From NCBI GenBank assembly GCA_023423895.1, contig JAFAER010000024.1:62001-126000 (forward strand): 64,000 bases of DNA, read 5' to 3'. Positions 32,342-42,097 of this stretch are shown here, one piece after another. The position numbers and the translations under genes were made by a program. Numbering within the stretch: the first letter of the stretch is position 1; the number at the start of each line of letters is the position of its first letter. Source of the DNA: Pseudomonadota bacterium. GTDB lineage: Bacteria > Myxococcota_A > Polyangia > Polyangiales > Polyangiaceae. The notes below the pieces were generated by a model, which had not been told where the DNA came from, made no database searches, and saw nothing but the letters and a program-made list of their open reading frames with translations.

Positions 32342-33609
32342 GGACGCGCAAGATCACGATCGCAGGAGTGCTCGCCGCCTCCGTCTTCGCGGGGCTCGTC
32401 GCGTGCGCAACGAACGAGGACGCCGTCATCGACCAGGGGCCCCCAAACACGCCCGTCCCGTCACCGGATGCGGAGACCGCCGAGGGAGGCGAGGACGCCG
32501 GCGATGCCGGGCCCTGCCTCGACTGCGAGTGGTTCCCCGACACGTGCACGGACGACGTCCTCTGTCCGAACGGTCCTTTCGGAGCGTCCGACGGTTTCGA
32601 TCCTCGGATCTACGTCAATGTCATCCGGGGCCGCTCCGAGAGCGATGTCTGGGTCGCGGGGTCGCTCGGATCGGTCGCGCACTTCGACGGATCGTCGTGG
32701 ACCCGCTCCGACGTTGGCGTGCAAGAGTCCGTGAACGGGCTCTGGCTGCACGATGCCGCAGAGGTGTCGCTCATGAGGCTCGATCAACTCGCGACGCGCG
32801 GCGTGGATTTCCCGGACGGAGGCGACGGAGGCTCGCTCTCCCCGGACGGGTGGGTGCGAGCACCGGCGCCCCCGCGGCCCCTGGTCTATTCGGATGTCAT
32901 CCGAATGCTGCGCTCTGCGTGGGCACCTCCTGGCGCGACCCATCTCTGGGGTGCCGTCGAGAGCATCTGCGACCCGGCGCCCAGTGCGGGAGGAGGTGGA
33001 GGTCCTCTCGGAGGATGTTTGCTCTCCGTTCCGGCGAGGCGAAGTGGACTGTGGCGACTGCGCCTGGCCGATGCGGGGGGCTTCGAGATCCGCGAAGGCC
33101 TCGCGAACGCGGACTGCAGCGCAGCCATTTGTGGCGACATGACAGCGGTGCACGGCGCAGCGCCCGATGACATCTGGGGGGTCGGGCCGAGCGGCGCGGC
33201 GACCCATGTCACCGGCGCGGACGGTGATGCGCCTACCTTCCGTCGGTTCAACACGCAGACCTGGGTTGGGCTCCGAGGTGTCTGGGCCGCGAGCACCACC
33301 GAGGCGTGGGCGGTCGGCGCCCAGGGGACGATCCGCCGCTGGCGCGGGCACGACTACCTCTGGGAGGTGGTCGACGACGTGCCGACGACCGCCGATCTCA
33401 ACGCCGTGTGGGGATCGTCACCGTCGGACATCTGGGTCGTCGGCGACAACGCGACCGTCCTTCACTACGACGGGACCCACTGGTCGCGCGTGAAGATCGC
33501 GGGACTCGAAAGAAGGAGGCCGCACCTCACGTCCGTCTGGATGTCTTCTCCCGGGCACGTGTGGATCGGCGGGCAAGGTGTCGTTCTCTTGCTCGGAGGC
33601 AAGCCGTGA
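32338..33609 (+). CDS. Propeller-repeat lipoprotein, locus A (1)
   Basis: 423 aa. Lipobox LVAC (MRTRKITIAGVLAASVFAGL-VAC), an acidic Ala/Gly spacer, a short Cys segment, then beta-propeller-type repeats: RSESDVWVAGSLGSVAHFDG, AAPDDIWGVG, STTEAWAVGAQGTIRRW, WGSSPSDIWVVGDNATVLHY, SSPGHVWIGGQG. A surface-anchored binding scaffold is likely; no enzyme residues recognised. Overlaps at both ends (ATGA, GTGA). Counterpart at 48911. Confidence 0.83.
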   Translation: MRTRKITIAGVLAASVFAGLVACATNEDAVIDQGPPNTPVPSPDAETAEGGEDAGDAGPCLDCEWFPDTCTDDVLCPNGPFGASDGFDPRIYVNVIRGRSESDVWVAGSLGSVAHFDGSSWTRSDVGVQESVNGLWLHDAAEVSLMRLDQLATRGVDFPDGGDGGSLSPDGWVRAPAPPRPLVYSDVIRMLRSAWAPPGATHLWGAVESICDPAPSAGGGGGPLGGCLLSVPARRSGLWRLRLADAGGFEIREGLANADCSAAICGDMTAVHGAAPDDIWGVGPSGAATHVTGADGDAPTFRRFNTQTWVGLRGVWAASTTEAWAVGAQGTIRRWRGHDYLWEVVDDVPTTADLNAVWGSSPSDIWVVGDNATVLHYDGTHWSRVKIAGLERRRPHLTSVWMSSPGHVWIGGQGVVLLLGGKP

Positions 33610-34994
33610 ACCGAAAAGTGTACTTTGCATGCAGTTGCATCGCGCTTGCGGCCGCCGCGGCATGCGCTTCCTCCGAGGACGAGCCCGGCGTCCTCGATCC
33701 AGGTTTGGACGCGGGCGTTCCGCTCCCGGACGCGGGAGAGGCCTCCGTACCCAACGACGGCGACGGCGGTCAGGAAGATGCGGCGCTCGACAGCGACCCC
33801 TCGTGCAGCCCGATGGGCTGGTGCGCGACGCAGCTCCCGGACCACGACCTGACGCTGCGTGACATCTGGCCGTTTCCTGGGAGCGCCCTGGCGATCGCGA
33901 CCAGCCCCACGATCGGGACCAAAGTCCTCGAGTGGACGGACGCGGCTGGAGCGTGGCGGTACATCGACGACAACAGCCAGAACGAGGGCGGCCGCGGCCG
34001 CTTCGTCGGCAAGCTTTGGGCGCCGAGCGCCGACGTCCTCTACTTCACGGCCGCGCCGCGTACGGTGTTCCGAGGCAAGCGCAGCGGGAACCCGGCGACG
34101 TGGACGTGGACGCACTGGGACCTTGAGGACCGGACGCCGGTCTACCCCGAGCCGATGGGGTCTCCGGATCACTTCAAGGGCTTCCCGAGAACGGGGGGCG
34201 GCACTCTCGTGCATCACGCAGCGCTCGGTGTGTTCGGCACCAGCGCGGAGGACGTGTACGCCTGGTTTGCCAACACCGTCTACAAGCTGTCGTCCGACGA
34301 TGCCGGTCTCTCCACGTGGAGCGTGGACTACGTGGCGGACGACCTCGATCGGGCCAACGAGCAGCTCATCTTCGTCGCCGCGACGGGCACGGGCCCGGAC
34401 GACATGTGGTTCGCCGGCGGAAGGACTGGGGGCCCTTCAGATCAGCACGGATGCGCGATGCTCGTACACAAGACGTCGACGGGTTACCGGCGTGTCGCGG
34501 ACGCCTTCGCCGTCCCCGCGCCCCCGATGCCGTTTCCGATCCCCTTGCCGCCGCCGCCGCCGCACATCTACTGCCAGCCCAAACCCGACACGCTGCTCCT
34601 GGAGGGCCCGTATGGCGTCGCGTCCTGGCTGACGGACATCGGCGTCGACTCCGCGAGCTCGGTCGCTGCGCTCCACGGCGGCAAAGTACTCCACCGCATC
34701 ACCGTGAACGGCGACGTCTACGCGAAGTCGACTCTCCCCGTGCCGGCGGCGGTCACCGGCAACACGTTCCTCTACTCGCTCTGGACGACGCCGGACGAGC
34801 CGCTTTGGCTCGGCGGAACGAACATCGTCGTACGAGGCGAGGGCATCTGGAACGGCGCTGGTGCTCTCCAGCTCTCGTCGATCGCGCTCAACGGAGCGCC
34901 GCTCTTGACGGAAATCCATCGAGTTCGAGGTTCCTCTAGCAGCGACCGCTGGGCGGTCGGAGCACGCTATGCGCTACACAAGACGACTCCTTGA
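33606..34994 (+). CDS. Propeller-like lipoprotein, locus A (2)
   Basis: 462 aa from GTG 33606 overlapping the previous stop. Lipobox AAAAC, an Asp/Ala/Gly spacer (LDAGVPLPDAGEASVPNDGD), a CSPMGWCATQLP Cys pair, then weak propeller repeats (TSAEDVYAWFANTVYKL, TGPDDMWFAGGRTG, SSDRWAVGARYALHKT) and a Pro-rich insert (PFPIPLPPPPPHIYCQ). Similar in place to the gene at 50134, but more diverged. It overlaps the RCC1 gene by 26 nt. Confidence 0.78.
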   Translation: MNRKVYFACSCIALAAAAACASSEDEPGVLDPGLDAGVPLPDAGEASVPNDGDGGQEDAALDSDPSCSPMGWCATQLPDHDLTLRDIWPFPGSALAIATSPTIGTKVLEWTDAAGAWRYIDDNSQNEGGRGRFVGKLWAPSADVLYFTAAPRTVFRGKRSGNPATWTWTHWDLEDRTPVYPEPMGSPDHFKGFPRTGGGTLVHHAALGVFGTSAEDVYAWFANTVYKLSSDDAGLSTWSVDYVADDLDRANEQLIFVAATGTGPDDMWFAGGRTGGPSDQHGCAMLVHKTSTGYRRVADAFAVPAPPMPFPIPLPPPPPHIYCQPKPDTLLLEGPYGVASWLTDIGVDSASSVAALHGGKVLHRITVNGDVYAKSTLPVPAAVTGNTFLYSLWTTPDEPLWLGGTNIVVRGEGIWNGAGALQLSSIALNGAPLLTEIHRVRGSSSSDRWAVGARYALHKTTP

Positions 34995-36354
34995 TCGCCG
35001 CGGCTCGGCCGCGTTCGCCGTGGCTGCCGCCGCGGCGGGTTTCATCGCCGTCGCTTGTTCGGGCACGGACGACCAGGTGCTCGGAGACATCGATACGGAC
35101 GCCGGTTCCGACGTCCTCGAGGTCCCGCTCGACGCGGGTGAGCCGGAGATCGTCGTTCGCGACTCCGCACCTCCTCCGTTCGACGGCGGGCCACGCCCAG
35201 TCACGTGCACGAGCGATCCGTGCGCGACGCAGCTCGTCACGACACGAGGCGCGCTCCTCGGCGACCGCGCGGAGGGCTTCTGCGCGCTCCTCCAGGACGG
35301 CACCGTCACGTGCTGGGGCGCCGACAACGCGGGTCAGCTCGGACCCGGTGTCGGCGGCGGCGCCATCGGTGACAACGCCACGGCCCAGCGCGTGGCCGGT
35401 CTGACGGGGATCGTCTCGCTCGACCACAACTGTGCGCTCGACGGCAGCGCCGACGTCTGGTGTTGGGGGACGGGGCCGTTCCTGCAGAGCGCAACGCTCG
35501 CCACGACGACCGAGCGCACGCCGGTCAAGCTGCCGATCCCTGCTGCGAAGAAGATCGGGCTCGGCGTCGCGACAGCATGCGCGCTCACGACGGACGACCG
35601 TGTCCTGTGCTGGGGCTCGAACGTCAATGGCCAGATCGCACCGTTCGAGTCGCGCGGTCCGTCGGCCGTCTTGCCGCCGACGGAGATCCCCCTCGGCTCC
35701 GGGGCAGCCATCCGTGACCTCGTCGTGGGGGACGCCGTGTTCGCCGTTCGAGAAGACGGTTCGCTCCTGAGCTGGGGCGCCAATCCTCCGCTCGGGCGGG
35801 TCTCACCGCTCTTTCCCGATCCGTATCCGCACGCGAGCAATCTTTCCGACGTGACGGAGGTCGACATCGCCGACCACAACGCGTGCACGACGACCGGGGG
35901 CATCGGCTACTGCTGGGGAACGCACATTCCTCGCCTCCCGGAGCAGGGAGTCTCGGGGCCTCGGCTGGAGCGCGCACTGCCCGCCCCCGTGGTGGCGCGG
36001 GAGCCGCTCGTCCAGATTGCGACGACGCGCACGATCAATCTCCGGACGACAGGGATCGTGAACGAAGTACAGCCGCAGCGCTGGTGTGCTTGCGGAGCGT
36101 CCGGGGCGGTCTACTGCTGGGGGTGGAACGTGAGCGGGCAAGCGGGTGACGGGACGAAGAACCACGCGTACGACGCGGTAGAGGTCGTCGGATTGCCCGC
36201 GCCGGCGGCTCAGGTGAAAACGACGCCCGACGCGACCTGCGCACTCTTGACCGATGGGAAGGTCTTCTGCTGGGGCGCCAACTTCTACGGGCAGCTGGGC
36301 AACGGAAAAATCAAGGCTGCGAGCCTCGTGCCGCAGGAAGTGGTGATGCCATGA
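34969..36354 (+). CDS. RCC1-repeat lipoprotein, locus A
   Basis: 461 aa. Lipobox VAC, an Asp-rich spacer, then seven RCC1-type repeats (FCALLQDGTVTCWGADNAGQ, NCALDGSADVWCWG, ACALTTDDRVLCWGSNVNGQ, VFAVREDGSLLSWGANP, GGIGYCWGTHIP, SGAVYCWGWNVSGQAGDG, TCALLTDGKVFCWGANFYGQ), enough for one seven-bladed propeller with Cys pairs in most blades. No equivalent in locus B. Probably displayed on the outer surface. Confidence 0.85.
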   Translation: MRYTRRLLDRRGSAAFAVAAAAAGFIAVACSGTDDQVLGDIDTDAGSDVLEVPLDAGEPEIVVRDSAPPPFDGGPRPVTCTSDPCATQLVTTRGALLGDRAEGFCALLQDGTVTCWGADNAGQLGPGVGGGAIGDNATAQRVAGLTGIVSLDHNCALDGSADVWCWGTGPFLQSATLATTTERTPVKLPIPAAKKIGLGVATACALTTDDRVLCWGSNVNGQIAPFESRGPSAVLPPTEIPLGSGAAIRDLVVGDAVFAVREDGSLLSWGANPPLGRVSPLFPDPYPHASNLSDVTEVDIADHNACTTTGGIGYCWGTHIPRLPEQGVSGPRLERALPAPVVAREPLVQIATTRTINLRTTGIVNEVQPQRWCACGASGAVYCWGWNVSGQAGDGTKNHAYDAVEVVGLPAPAAQVKTTPDATCALLTDGKVFCWGANFYGQLGNGKIKAASLVPQEVVMP

Positions 36355-38147
36355 AGACGGCAAGGACGCTCTGGTTCGGAGCGCCGCTGGTCCTCGCGAC
36401 CATGCTCGCGGCCGCGTGCACGGTGGAGCGTAGCCCCTTCGACGGGACGAAAGACGAGCTGCCTGCGAATGACGGCGGTCTCGACGCGGGCGAAGAGTGC
36501 GGGCGGCAATGTTCGCTCGATGGGCGCTCGATCATCGACACGTGTACCGGGGACGTCGTCGAGACCTGCAAGCCAGAGCTCGCCTGCGGCGCGGCCGTCT
36601 GCCAGGAGCCGTGCAACGCGGCGACCGCGGACCGGCGCTCCGACGGCTGCGACTTCTATTTCCAGACCCCGCGCTTCCACAAGAAGAAGGCGGCGCCGAG
36701 GTCGTGTCACGCGCTCTTCGTCGTGAACACGTCGCGGTTGCCTGCCGATCTCACGCTTGAATTCGAGGGCGAGGCGCTCGACATCTCGAGCTCGCTCTTC
36801 CGGACGGCGCCGGGAGACGCGACGCTGATCCAGCACACCGGTCCACTGCCGCCCGGCGAGAGCGCGATCCTCTTCGTTTCAGACGGCCCTCCGGACCAGC
36901 CCTACTCGCAGTACAAGCCCGTCAGGTGTCCCGCAGGAACCGTCGCGGCCACCGAGGCAGAGGGCATTCCGGACGGGAGCGGGCTCGGCTCCGCGTTCCG
37001 CCTGCGTGCGAATGTCCCGGTCTCGGCGACGACGATGTATCCCTTCGGCGGAGCGCCGAGCTACCTGCCGTCGGCGTCGCTCCTGCTTCCGGTGCCGACG
37101 TGGTCGACGGAGCACGTGCTCATCAACGGATGGGAGCTCACCTTCGCGGGAGTTCCGAGCGCGCAGATCGTCGCCGCCGAGGACGATACCGAAGTGACCA
37201 TCTTTCCCAAGAAGGATCTCGCGGACGGCCCTCAGTGGGTCGGCGGCCTGGCCGGCAAGCCCCTGACACAAAAGCTGGCGCGCGGACAGCTTCTGCAGCT
37301 CGCCCAGCCCGAGGAGCTCTCGGGAAGCATCGTGACCTCGACCAAGCCCACGACGATCTTCGGCGGGAGCTCCTGCTCGTTCATCCCGTCGACGAGCGGT
37401 GCGTGTGACGCTCTCTATCAGCAGATCCCGGGCTACGAGAGCTGGGGCTCGGAATACGTCGGCGTGGGCTATCGGCCGCGGCTCGGCAATGAAGCGGAGC
37501 TCGTCGGCTATCGCATTGTCGCGGCGCACGATGGAACGCGGCTCGACTACGATCCCGCACCCCCGCCGGGCGCGCCGATCGAGATGTCCGCAGGCGAGGT
37601 GGCCTTCTTTGCCCAGGGCACCGGCGACGCCTTCGTCGTCCGGACACAGGACACGGACCACCCCATCTACGTCGCGCAGTACATGAGCGGCCCGTTGCAG
37701 GGGTTCGCCGGTCCGTCCGGCGGCTCGTCGTCGTTCGGTGCTGACGGGGACCCCGAGTTCGTCAACGTCATCCCGGCTGTGCAATACCTGAGCTCGTACT
37801 CGTTCTACGCGGACTTCTCCTACGCCAACACGTCCCTCGTCGTGGTGCGCTCCAAGACGCGTGGCAAGTTCCACGACGTCTCGCTCGAGTGCGCGGGCAC
37901 CCTCACCGATTTCAAGCCGGTGGGCACGCGAGGCGACTACGAGTGGACCCGCGTCGACCTCGGAACGAAGGGCAAGCCAGGCCTGACGACCGACGCCGGC
38001 GTGTGTTCGTTCGGGCTCCACCGCATGCGAAGCGAGGGGCCCTTCGCGGCGACGATCTGGGGCTGGGACGCGTACGCGAGCTATGCCTACCCGGGTGGGC
38101 TCGCGCAGCGGAAGGTCGTGTCGGTGCCGCTCGATCCGATCCGCTGA
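36351..38147 (+). CDS. IgGFc-binding-protein-like lipoprotein, locus A
   Basis: 598 aa. Lipobox AAAC, DG spacer, a Cys-rich segment (CSLDGRSIIDTCTGDVVETC) and then the 400-residue fold of myxobacterial IgGFc-binding-like proteins: RLRANVPVSATTMYPFGGAP, IVAAEDDTEVTIFPKKDL, SSCSFIPSTSGACDALYQQI, SWGSEYVGVGYRPR. Homologous metazoan proteins bind IgG Fc or mucins; in bacteria an adhesive or matrix role is inferred. Last gene of locus A; counterpart at 51396. Confidence 0.85.
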   Translation: MKTARTLWFGAPLVLATMLAAACTVERSPFDGTKDELPANDGGLDAGEECGRQCSLDGRSIIDTCTGDVVETCKPELACGAAVCQEPCNAATADRRSDGCDFYFQTPRFHKKKAAPRSCHALFVVNTSRLPADLTLEFEGEALDISSSLFRTAPGDATLIQHTGPLPPGESAILFVSDGPPDQPYSQYKPVRCPAGTVAATEAEGIPDGSGLGSAFRLRANVPVSATTMYPFGGAPSYLPSASLLLPVPTWSTEHVLINGWELTFAGVPSAQIVAAEDDTEVTIFPKKDLADGPQWVGGLAGKPLTQKLARGQLLQLAQPEELSGSIVTSTKPTTIFGGSSCSFIPSTSGACDALYQQIPGYESWGSEYVGVGYRPRLGNEAELVGYRIVAAHDGTRLDYDPAPPPGAPIEMSAGEVAFFAQGTGDAFVVRTQDTDHPIYVAQYMSGPLQGFAGPSGGSSSFGADGDPEFVNVIPAVQYLSSYSFYADFSYANTSLVVVRSKTRGKFHDVSLECAGTLTDFKPVGTRGDYEWTRVDLGTKGKPGLTTDAGVCSFGLHRMRSEGPFAATIWGWDAYASYAYPGGLAQRKVVSVPLDPIR

Positions 38148-38193
38148 CCGCATGAGGCAGCGCGAAGGCCGTTGGACGAACGGCGGCCTTCGA

Positions 38194-38892
38194 TCAGAGC
38201 ACGAGGCCGACGCGCAGGAGATCGACCGTCGGGATGACCGAGCGGCCGAGGAGCGACGTCGCCATCCTGACGTGCTCGTCGAGCTCCGGCGCGACGGCGG
38301 AGAGCGCCGACGAGCGCGTGAGCTTCGTCGCGACCGGGATCTGCACGCCTGCGTCGATGCCGAGCGCGAACGGTTTCCACATCCAGAGAAAGCCCATTCG
38401 CGGATTCACGAACCAGGTCGCCATGTCGACGGACTCCCGGTACGAGCCGAGGTTCGCGGCGGACAAGGTCGCGCCGGCCGAGAGCTCCTGATAGCCGCCG
38501 CGGACGCCGATGAAGAACCCGCCCTTGAACGGGAACACGCGGAGGTCGCCGGCGGCCGACCATAGCCGCGCGTCGACGGACGCGATGCTCGTCTGCGGGA
38601 GGAAGCTGTACTCTGCCCCGAACATCACGATCCGGTGAACGCGCGCGATCGCCTCTAGTGAGAGCGGGCGAGGGAAGCCGACTCCGCCGAGGATCCCGAC
38701 GTCGAGCACGTCGTCCGAGCGGCGTTCCACTTTCGCGCCATCGCGCGACGGCTGTGAAAGCTGGGGTGCCTGGGTTGGTAGCGGCGGCGTAGCGGTCAGG
38801 GCGGGAGCGTCATGCCCGACCTCGCCGGCTCGAGCGAAGAGCGAATAGACGAGCGACGCGAGGAAGAGCGCGACCGTGATGAATGTGCGCAT
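38194..38892 (-). CDS. Putative outer-membrane beta-barrel protein
   Basis: 232 aa. Signal peptide MRTFITVALFLASLVYSLFA-RAG, a low-complexity Pro/Gln stretch, then barrel-like strands (DVGILGGVGFPRPLSLEAIA, VMFGAEYSFLPQTSI, GFFIGVRGGYQELSAGATL, FALGIDAGVQIPVATKL). No named family. Convergent with locus A, 46 nt away, and possibly part of the same surface apparatus. Confidence 0.72.
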   Translation of the reverse strand: MRTFITVALFLASLVYSLFARAGEVGHDAPALTATPPLPTQAPQLSQPSRDGAKVERRSDDVLDVGILGGVGFPRPLSLEAIARVHRIVMFGAEYSFLPQTSIASVDARLWSAAGDLRVFPFKGGFFIGVRGGYQELSAGATLSAANLGSYRESVDMATWFVNPRMGFLWMWKPFALGIDAGVQIPVATKLTRSSALSAVAPELDEHVRMATSLLGRSVIPTVDLLRVGLVL

Positions 38893-39092
38893 GGACCACC
38901 AGGCGAGGGCAGGAGGATCGACGGCGCGGGGTGATCGCGCGAGGCTCGACCCCAGAGGGATGAACGCGGACCACGACCGTCGCTGTCTCGTTCTTCCCTG
39001 TACGGCCGCGCCGTGAGCACGTGCAGGGGTGGTCGCCTCCTCAGCGAGCTCAGGCGTCAGGGGCGGAGGGCGCTACAATCCCGCGTGACGAG

Positions 39093-39773
39093 ATGGCCGA
39101 CTCGACTGATTCGCACGTGCTCCGTACGACCGCCGGCGACCTTCCGTTCGAGGAGTATCACCTCAACCTCGACGGTCGCGGCTGGAGGATCCTGCATACC
39201 GGAGCGATCCTGAGCTACGAGGACGAGCAGCGCTTCCTCGGCGCCGAGCAGCGTTTGCCGTACGGGATCGTGCTGTGGCCCGCAGCGATCGCGCTCGCCC
39301 ACGAGGTGGCGTCACGCAGGTTGGATGGCCTTCGCGTCCTCGAGCTCGGGGCAGGGACCGGGCTGCCGGGGATCGTGGCCGCCTCGCTCGGCGGGCGCGT
39401 CGTGCAGACCGATCGGCACGACGTGGCGCTGTTCGTCTGCAAGCAGAACGCGGAGCGGAACGGCATCATGACGATCGAGCACCGCGCGGCCGACTGGACG
39501 GCGTGGGAGGACCACGAGCGCTACGACTGCATTCTCGGATCGGACGTGCTCTACGGACCGAGTTTGCATCCGCACCTCCGGCGCATCTTCGAGGAGAACC
39601 TCGCGCCGGGCGGAAAGGTCCTCCTCTCCGACCCATTCCGGAAGCCGAGCTTCGCGCTGCTCGAGGCCATGGAGGCGGACGGCTGGAAGGTCTCGATGAA
39701 CAAGTGGACCGTCGGCGTCACGCCGCCAGAGCGTCCCGTCGGCGTGTTCGAGCTGACGCGAGCACCGTCGTGA
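39093..39773 (+). CDS. SAM-dependent methyltransferase (METTL21-like)
   Basis: 226 aa. SAM-binding motif VLELGAGTGLPGIVAASLGG, the preceding YGIVLWPAAIALAHEV and post-motif YDCILGSDVLYGPSLHPHL resemble the methyltransferase-16 (METTL21-type protein lysine methyltransferase) family. The substrate is unknown. It stands alone, ending at a bidirectional terminator shared with the convergent alcohol dehydrogenase gene. Confidence 0.82.
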   Translation: MADSTDSHVLRTTAGDLPFEEYHLNLDGRGWRILHTGAILSYEDEQRFLGAEQRLPYGIVLWPAAIALAHEVASRRLDGLRVLELGAGTGLPGIVAASLGGRVVQTDRHDVALFVCKQNAERNGIMTIEHRAADWTAWEDHERYDCILGSDVLYGPSLHPHLRRIFEENLAPGGKVLLSDPFRKPSFALLEAMEADGWKVSMNKWTVGVTPPERPVGVFELTRAPS

Positions 39774-39783
39774 GAAGGACGGC

Positions 39784-39829
39784 GGCCACGTCGGCCCCGC
39801 CTCGTCTGTGCGGGCGGGGCCACGTAGCC
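39784..39829. terminator. Bidirectional hairpin terminator
   Basis: GGCCCCGCC (39793-39801) pairs with GGCGGGGCC (39813-39821) around an 11-nt loop, and the flanking GGCCACGT/ACGTAGCC extend the stem imperfectly. It lies between the stops of two convergent genes. No clear T-tract. Confidence 0.6.
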
Positions 39830-39836
39830 GAATCGC

Positions 39837-40901
39837 TCACGCGGCGTCGTTCCGCAAGCTCGCGATGTCGATCACGAACCGGTACCGGACGTCGCTCTTC
39901 ATGACTCGGTCATAGGCCTCGTTGATCTTCTGGATCGGGATGACCTCGATGTCGGAGACGATGCCGTGCTTCGCGCAGTGGTCGAGCATCTCCTGCGTCT
40001 CGGCGATGCCACCGATCAGGGACCCTGCGAGCCGCTTGCCTCCCATGATGAGCGCGAACGGCTGAAGCCCCGACGCGCCCGGTGGCGCACCGACGAGGAC
40101 CATCGCGCCGCGAGCACGGAGCAGACCGAGGTACGCGTTGTAGTCGTGCGGCGCGGACACCGTATCGATGATGAGGTCGAGCTTGCCGGCGAGGCGCTTG
40201 AACGCATCGCCGTTCTTCGTCACCGCGAAGTCGGTCGCACCGAGTCGTCGCGCGTCGTCGGCCTTCGATGCGGACGTGCTGAGGACCGTCACCTCCGCTC
40301 CCATCGACCGAGCGAGCTTCACGGCCATGTGGCCGAGCCCCCCGAGCCCGACGACGCCGACCCGGTCGCCCGGCTTGCAGCCGAACTGCCGGAGCGGCGA
40401 ATACGTGGTGATGCCCGCGCAGAGCAGCGGCGCGGCGCCCGCCGGATCGAGTCCGTCCGGCACGCGCAGAGTGAAGCCCTCGTCGACGACGATCTGGGTC
40501 GAGTACCCGCCGTACGTCGGCGTCTTTCGATCCATCTCCGTGCCGTTGTACGTCGCTGCGTTGCCCTTCTCGCAGAACTGCTCGAGCCCTTCGCCGCATG
40601 GACGGCACTCGCGGCACGAGTCCACCATGCAGCCGACACCGGCGAGCGCGCCGACTTTCAGCTTCGAGACAGCGCTGCCGACCCGCACCACCCGTCCGAT
40701 GATCTCGTGTCCCGGCACCATCGGGAAGATGGCGCCCGACCATTCGTCGCGCGCCTGGTGGATGTCGGAGTGACAGACGCCACAGAACAGGATGTCGAGC
40801 ACGACGTCGTTCGGCCGAGGCTCGCGGCGCGAGATCGTCGTGGGGGCGAGCGGCTTCCCGGCAGCGGGGGCGGCCCAGGCTCGTGTTTGTGTCATGGTCA
40901 T
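39837..40901 (-). CDS. NAD(P)H-dependent alcohol dehydrogenase (YahK/CAD type)
   Basis: 354 aa. Catalytic zinc ligands FCGVCHSDIHQ and VPGHEIIGRV, structural cluster MVDSCRECRPCGEGLEQFC, cofactor loop VGVVGLGGLGHMAVKLARSM. The TLQPF-like and YDRVMKSDVRYRFVID ends match the YahK/cinnamyl-alcohol dehydrogenase group, which reduces aldehydes with NADPH. AAAGGA precedes the ATG. The LysR gene upstream on the same strand may control it. Confidence 0.93.
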   Translation of the reverse strand: MTMTQTRAWAAPAAGKPLAPTTISRREPRPNDVVLDILFCGVCHSDIHQARDEWSGAIFPMVPGHEIIGRVVRVGSAVSKLKVGALAGVGCMVDSCRECRPCGEGLEQFCEKGNAATYNGTEMDRKTPTYGGYSTQIVVDEGFTLRVPDGLDPAGAAPLLCAGITTYSPLRQFGCKPGDRVGVVGLGGLGHMAVKLARSMGAEVTVLSTSASKADDARRLGATDFAVTKNGDAFKRLAGKLDLIIDTVSAPHDYNAYLGLLRARGAMVLVGAPPGASGLQPFALIMGGKRLAGSLIGGIAETQEMLDHCAKHGIVSDIEVIPIQKINEAYDRVMKSDVRYRFVIDIASLRNDAA

Positions 40902-41179
40902 GGTCCTTTCAGTGGTCCTGCTTCAGCGACCGGTCATTCGTTCGAACTTTCGGGCTAGCGAGCACCGTGCACGGGAATCCCCGCGCTGTCGATCTCGTGA
41001 AGGCGTTCGCCCGCAGACTCGCGTCTGCGACACCGATGTTTGATCCAGGCCGTGGTCGGGCTCCGCAGCGCGACGTCGCGAGGATCGCGGCGCGTTCGAG
41101 GTGGAGCTCCCTTCGTTCCGTGGGCTCGAGCCGGGCTCCAGCTCCGCCGCGTGAGAGCTCGAACGTCGCCGCTGGAGGG
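40902..41179. other. Gene-free stretch
   Basis: 278 nt between the LysR stop and the dehydrogenase start. Apart from the expected promoter region of the dehydrogenase I see no gene or clear repeat. Confidence 0.4.
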
Positions 41180-42097
41180 TTACCGCTTCTTCCGCGCCGG
41201 ACGCATCCGCCGGCGGAGGAACTCGACGAGCGCCTTCAGCTTCGGCGGGGCTTCGCCGCCGCTCGGATACGGGTAGTAGAGGAAGAAGCCCGGGAACGAC
41301 GGGCAGAACTTGTCGAGCACGGCGATGAGCTCCCCGCGATCGAGGTAGGGGCGAAGCGTGTCCTCCATCCCGATCGTGAGCCCGACGCCGTCGAGCGCGA
41401 GGCGGTACATCACCCGGGCTTCATTAGTATTCACGCGAGCGTCGATCGCGATCTCGAAGTCCCTACCGTCCTCCGTGAACTCCCAGCGATAGGGCGCCGG
41501 TCTCGTGTACACACGCCATCCGATGCACGCGTGAGCGTGGAGATCGCGCGGATGTTTCGGCTTTGGATGTTTCGCGAAGTAGCTGGGCGAGCCGACGACG
41601 ATCTGCCGCTGCTCCCCTGACACGCTCACCGCCACCATGTCCTGCGCGATGAGCTCACCGAGCCGGATCGCCGCATCGAAGCCGTCCGCGACGACGTCCA
41701 CTTCGGCATCGTCGACCGCGATCTCGAGCTTGATGTCCGGGTACTCCGCGAGGAACGCCGCGATCGTTCCTTCGGAGAGGAAGGTCTCTGCGATCGACGC
41801 CACGTTCAAGCGGAGCGTCCCCGCCGGCCGTCCACGTAGATTCTCGAGGGACTCGAGCGTGGCATGGACGTCGGCGAGCGCAGGTTTGAGACCGCGGAGA
41901 AGGTGCTCGCCCGCTTCCGTGAGTGCCACGCTCCGCGTCGTGCGCGTGAACAGCGAGAGCCCGAGGCGCCCCTCGATCTGACGCACCGTCTGGCTCACCG
42001 CGGATGCCGTCACGCCGAGCCGGTCGCCCGCAGCGCGGAAGCTGCGCGTCTCCGCGACGGCGACGAACGTGGCCAGGCCATTGAGGTCGTCTCGCAT
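41180..42097 (-). CDS. LysR-family transcriptional regulator
   Basis: 305 aa. N-terminal winged helix-turn-helix (LATFVAVAETRSFRAAGDRL, ASAVSQTVRQIEGRLGLSLF) and a LysR effector domain (LRLNVASIAETFLSEG, KLEIAVDDAEVDVVADGFDA). The C-terminus is Lys/Arg-rich. It is divergent from the SDR gene at 42396 and upstream of the alcohol dehydrogenase; it may regulate either. Confidence 0.93.
   Translation of the reverse strand: MRDDLNGLATFVAVAETRSFRAAGDRLGVTASAVSQTVRQIEGRLGLSLFTRTTRSVALTEAGEHLLRGLKPALADVHATLESLENLRGRPAGTLRLNVASIAETFLSEGTIAAFLAEYPDIKLEIAVDDAEVDVVADGFDAAIRLGELIAQDMVAVSVSGEQRQIVVGSPSYFAKHPKPKHPRDLHAHACIGWRVYTRPAPYRWEFTEDGRDFEIAIDARVNTNEARVMYRLALDGVGLTIGMEDTLRPYLDRGELIAVLDKFCPSFPGFFLYYPYPSGGEAPPKLKALVEFLRRRMRPARKKR

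Noticed and set aside
36879..38153. A 424-codon minus-strand frame opposite the IgGFc-binding-like gene
   Set aside because: Shadow of a well-supported lipoprotein gene; composition dominated by Arg, Asp and Val-Leu runs typical of antisense frames.
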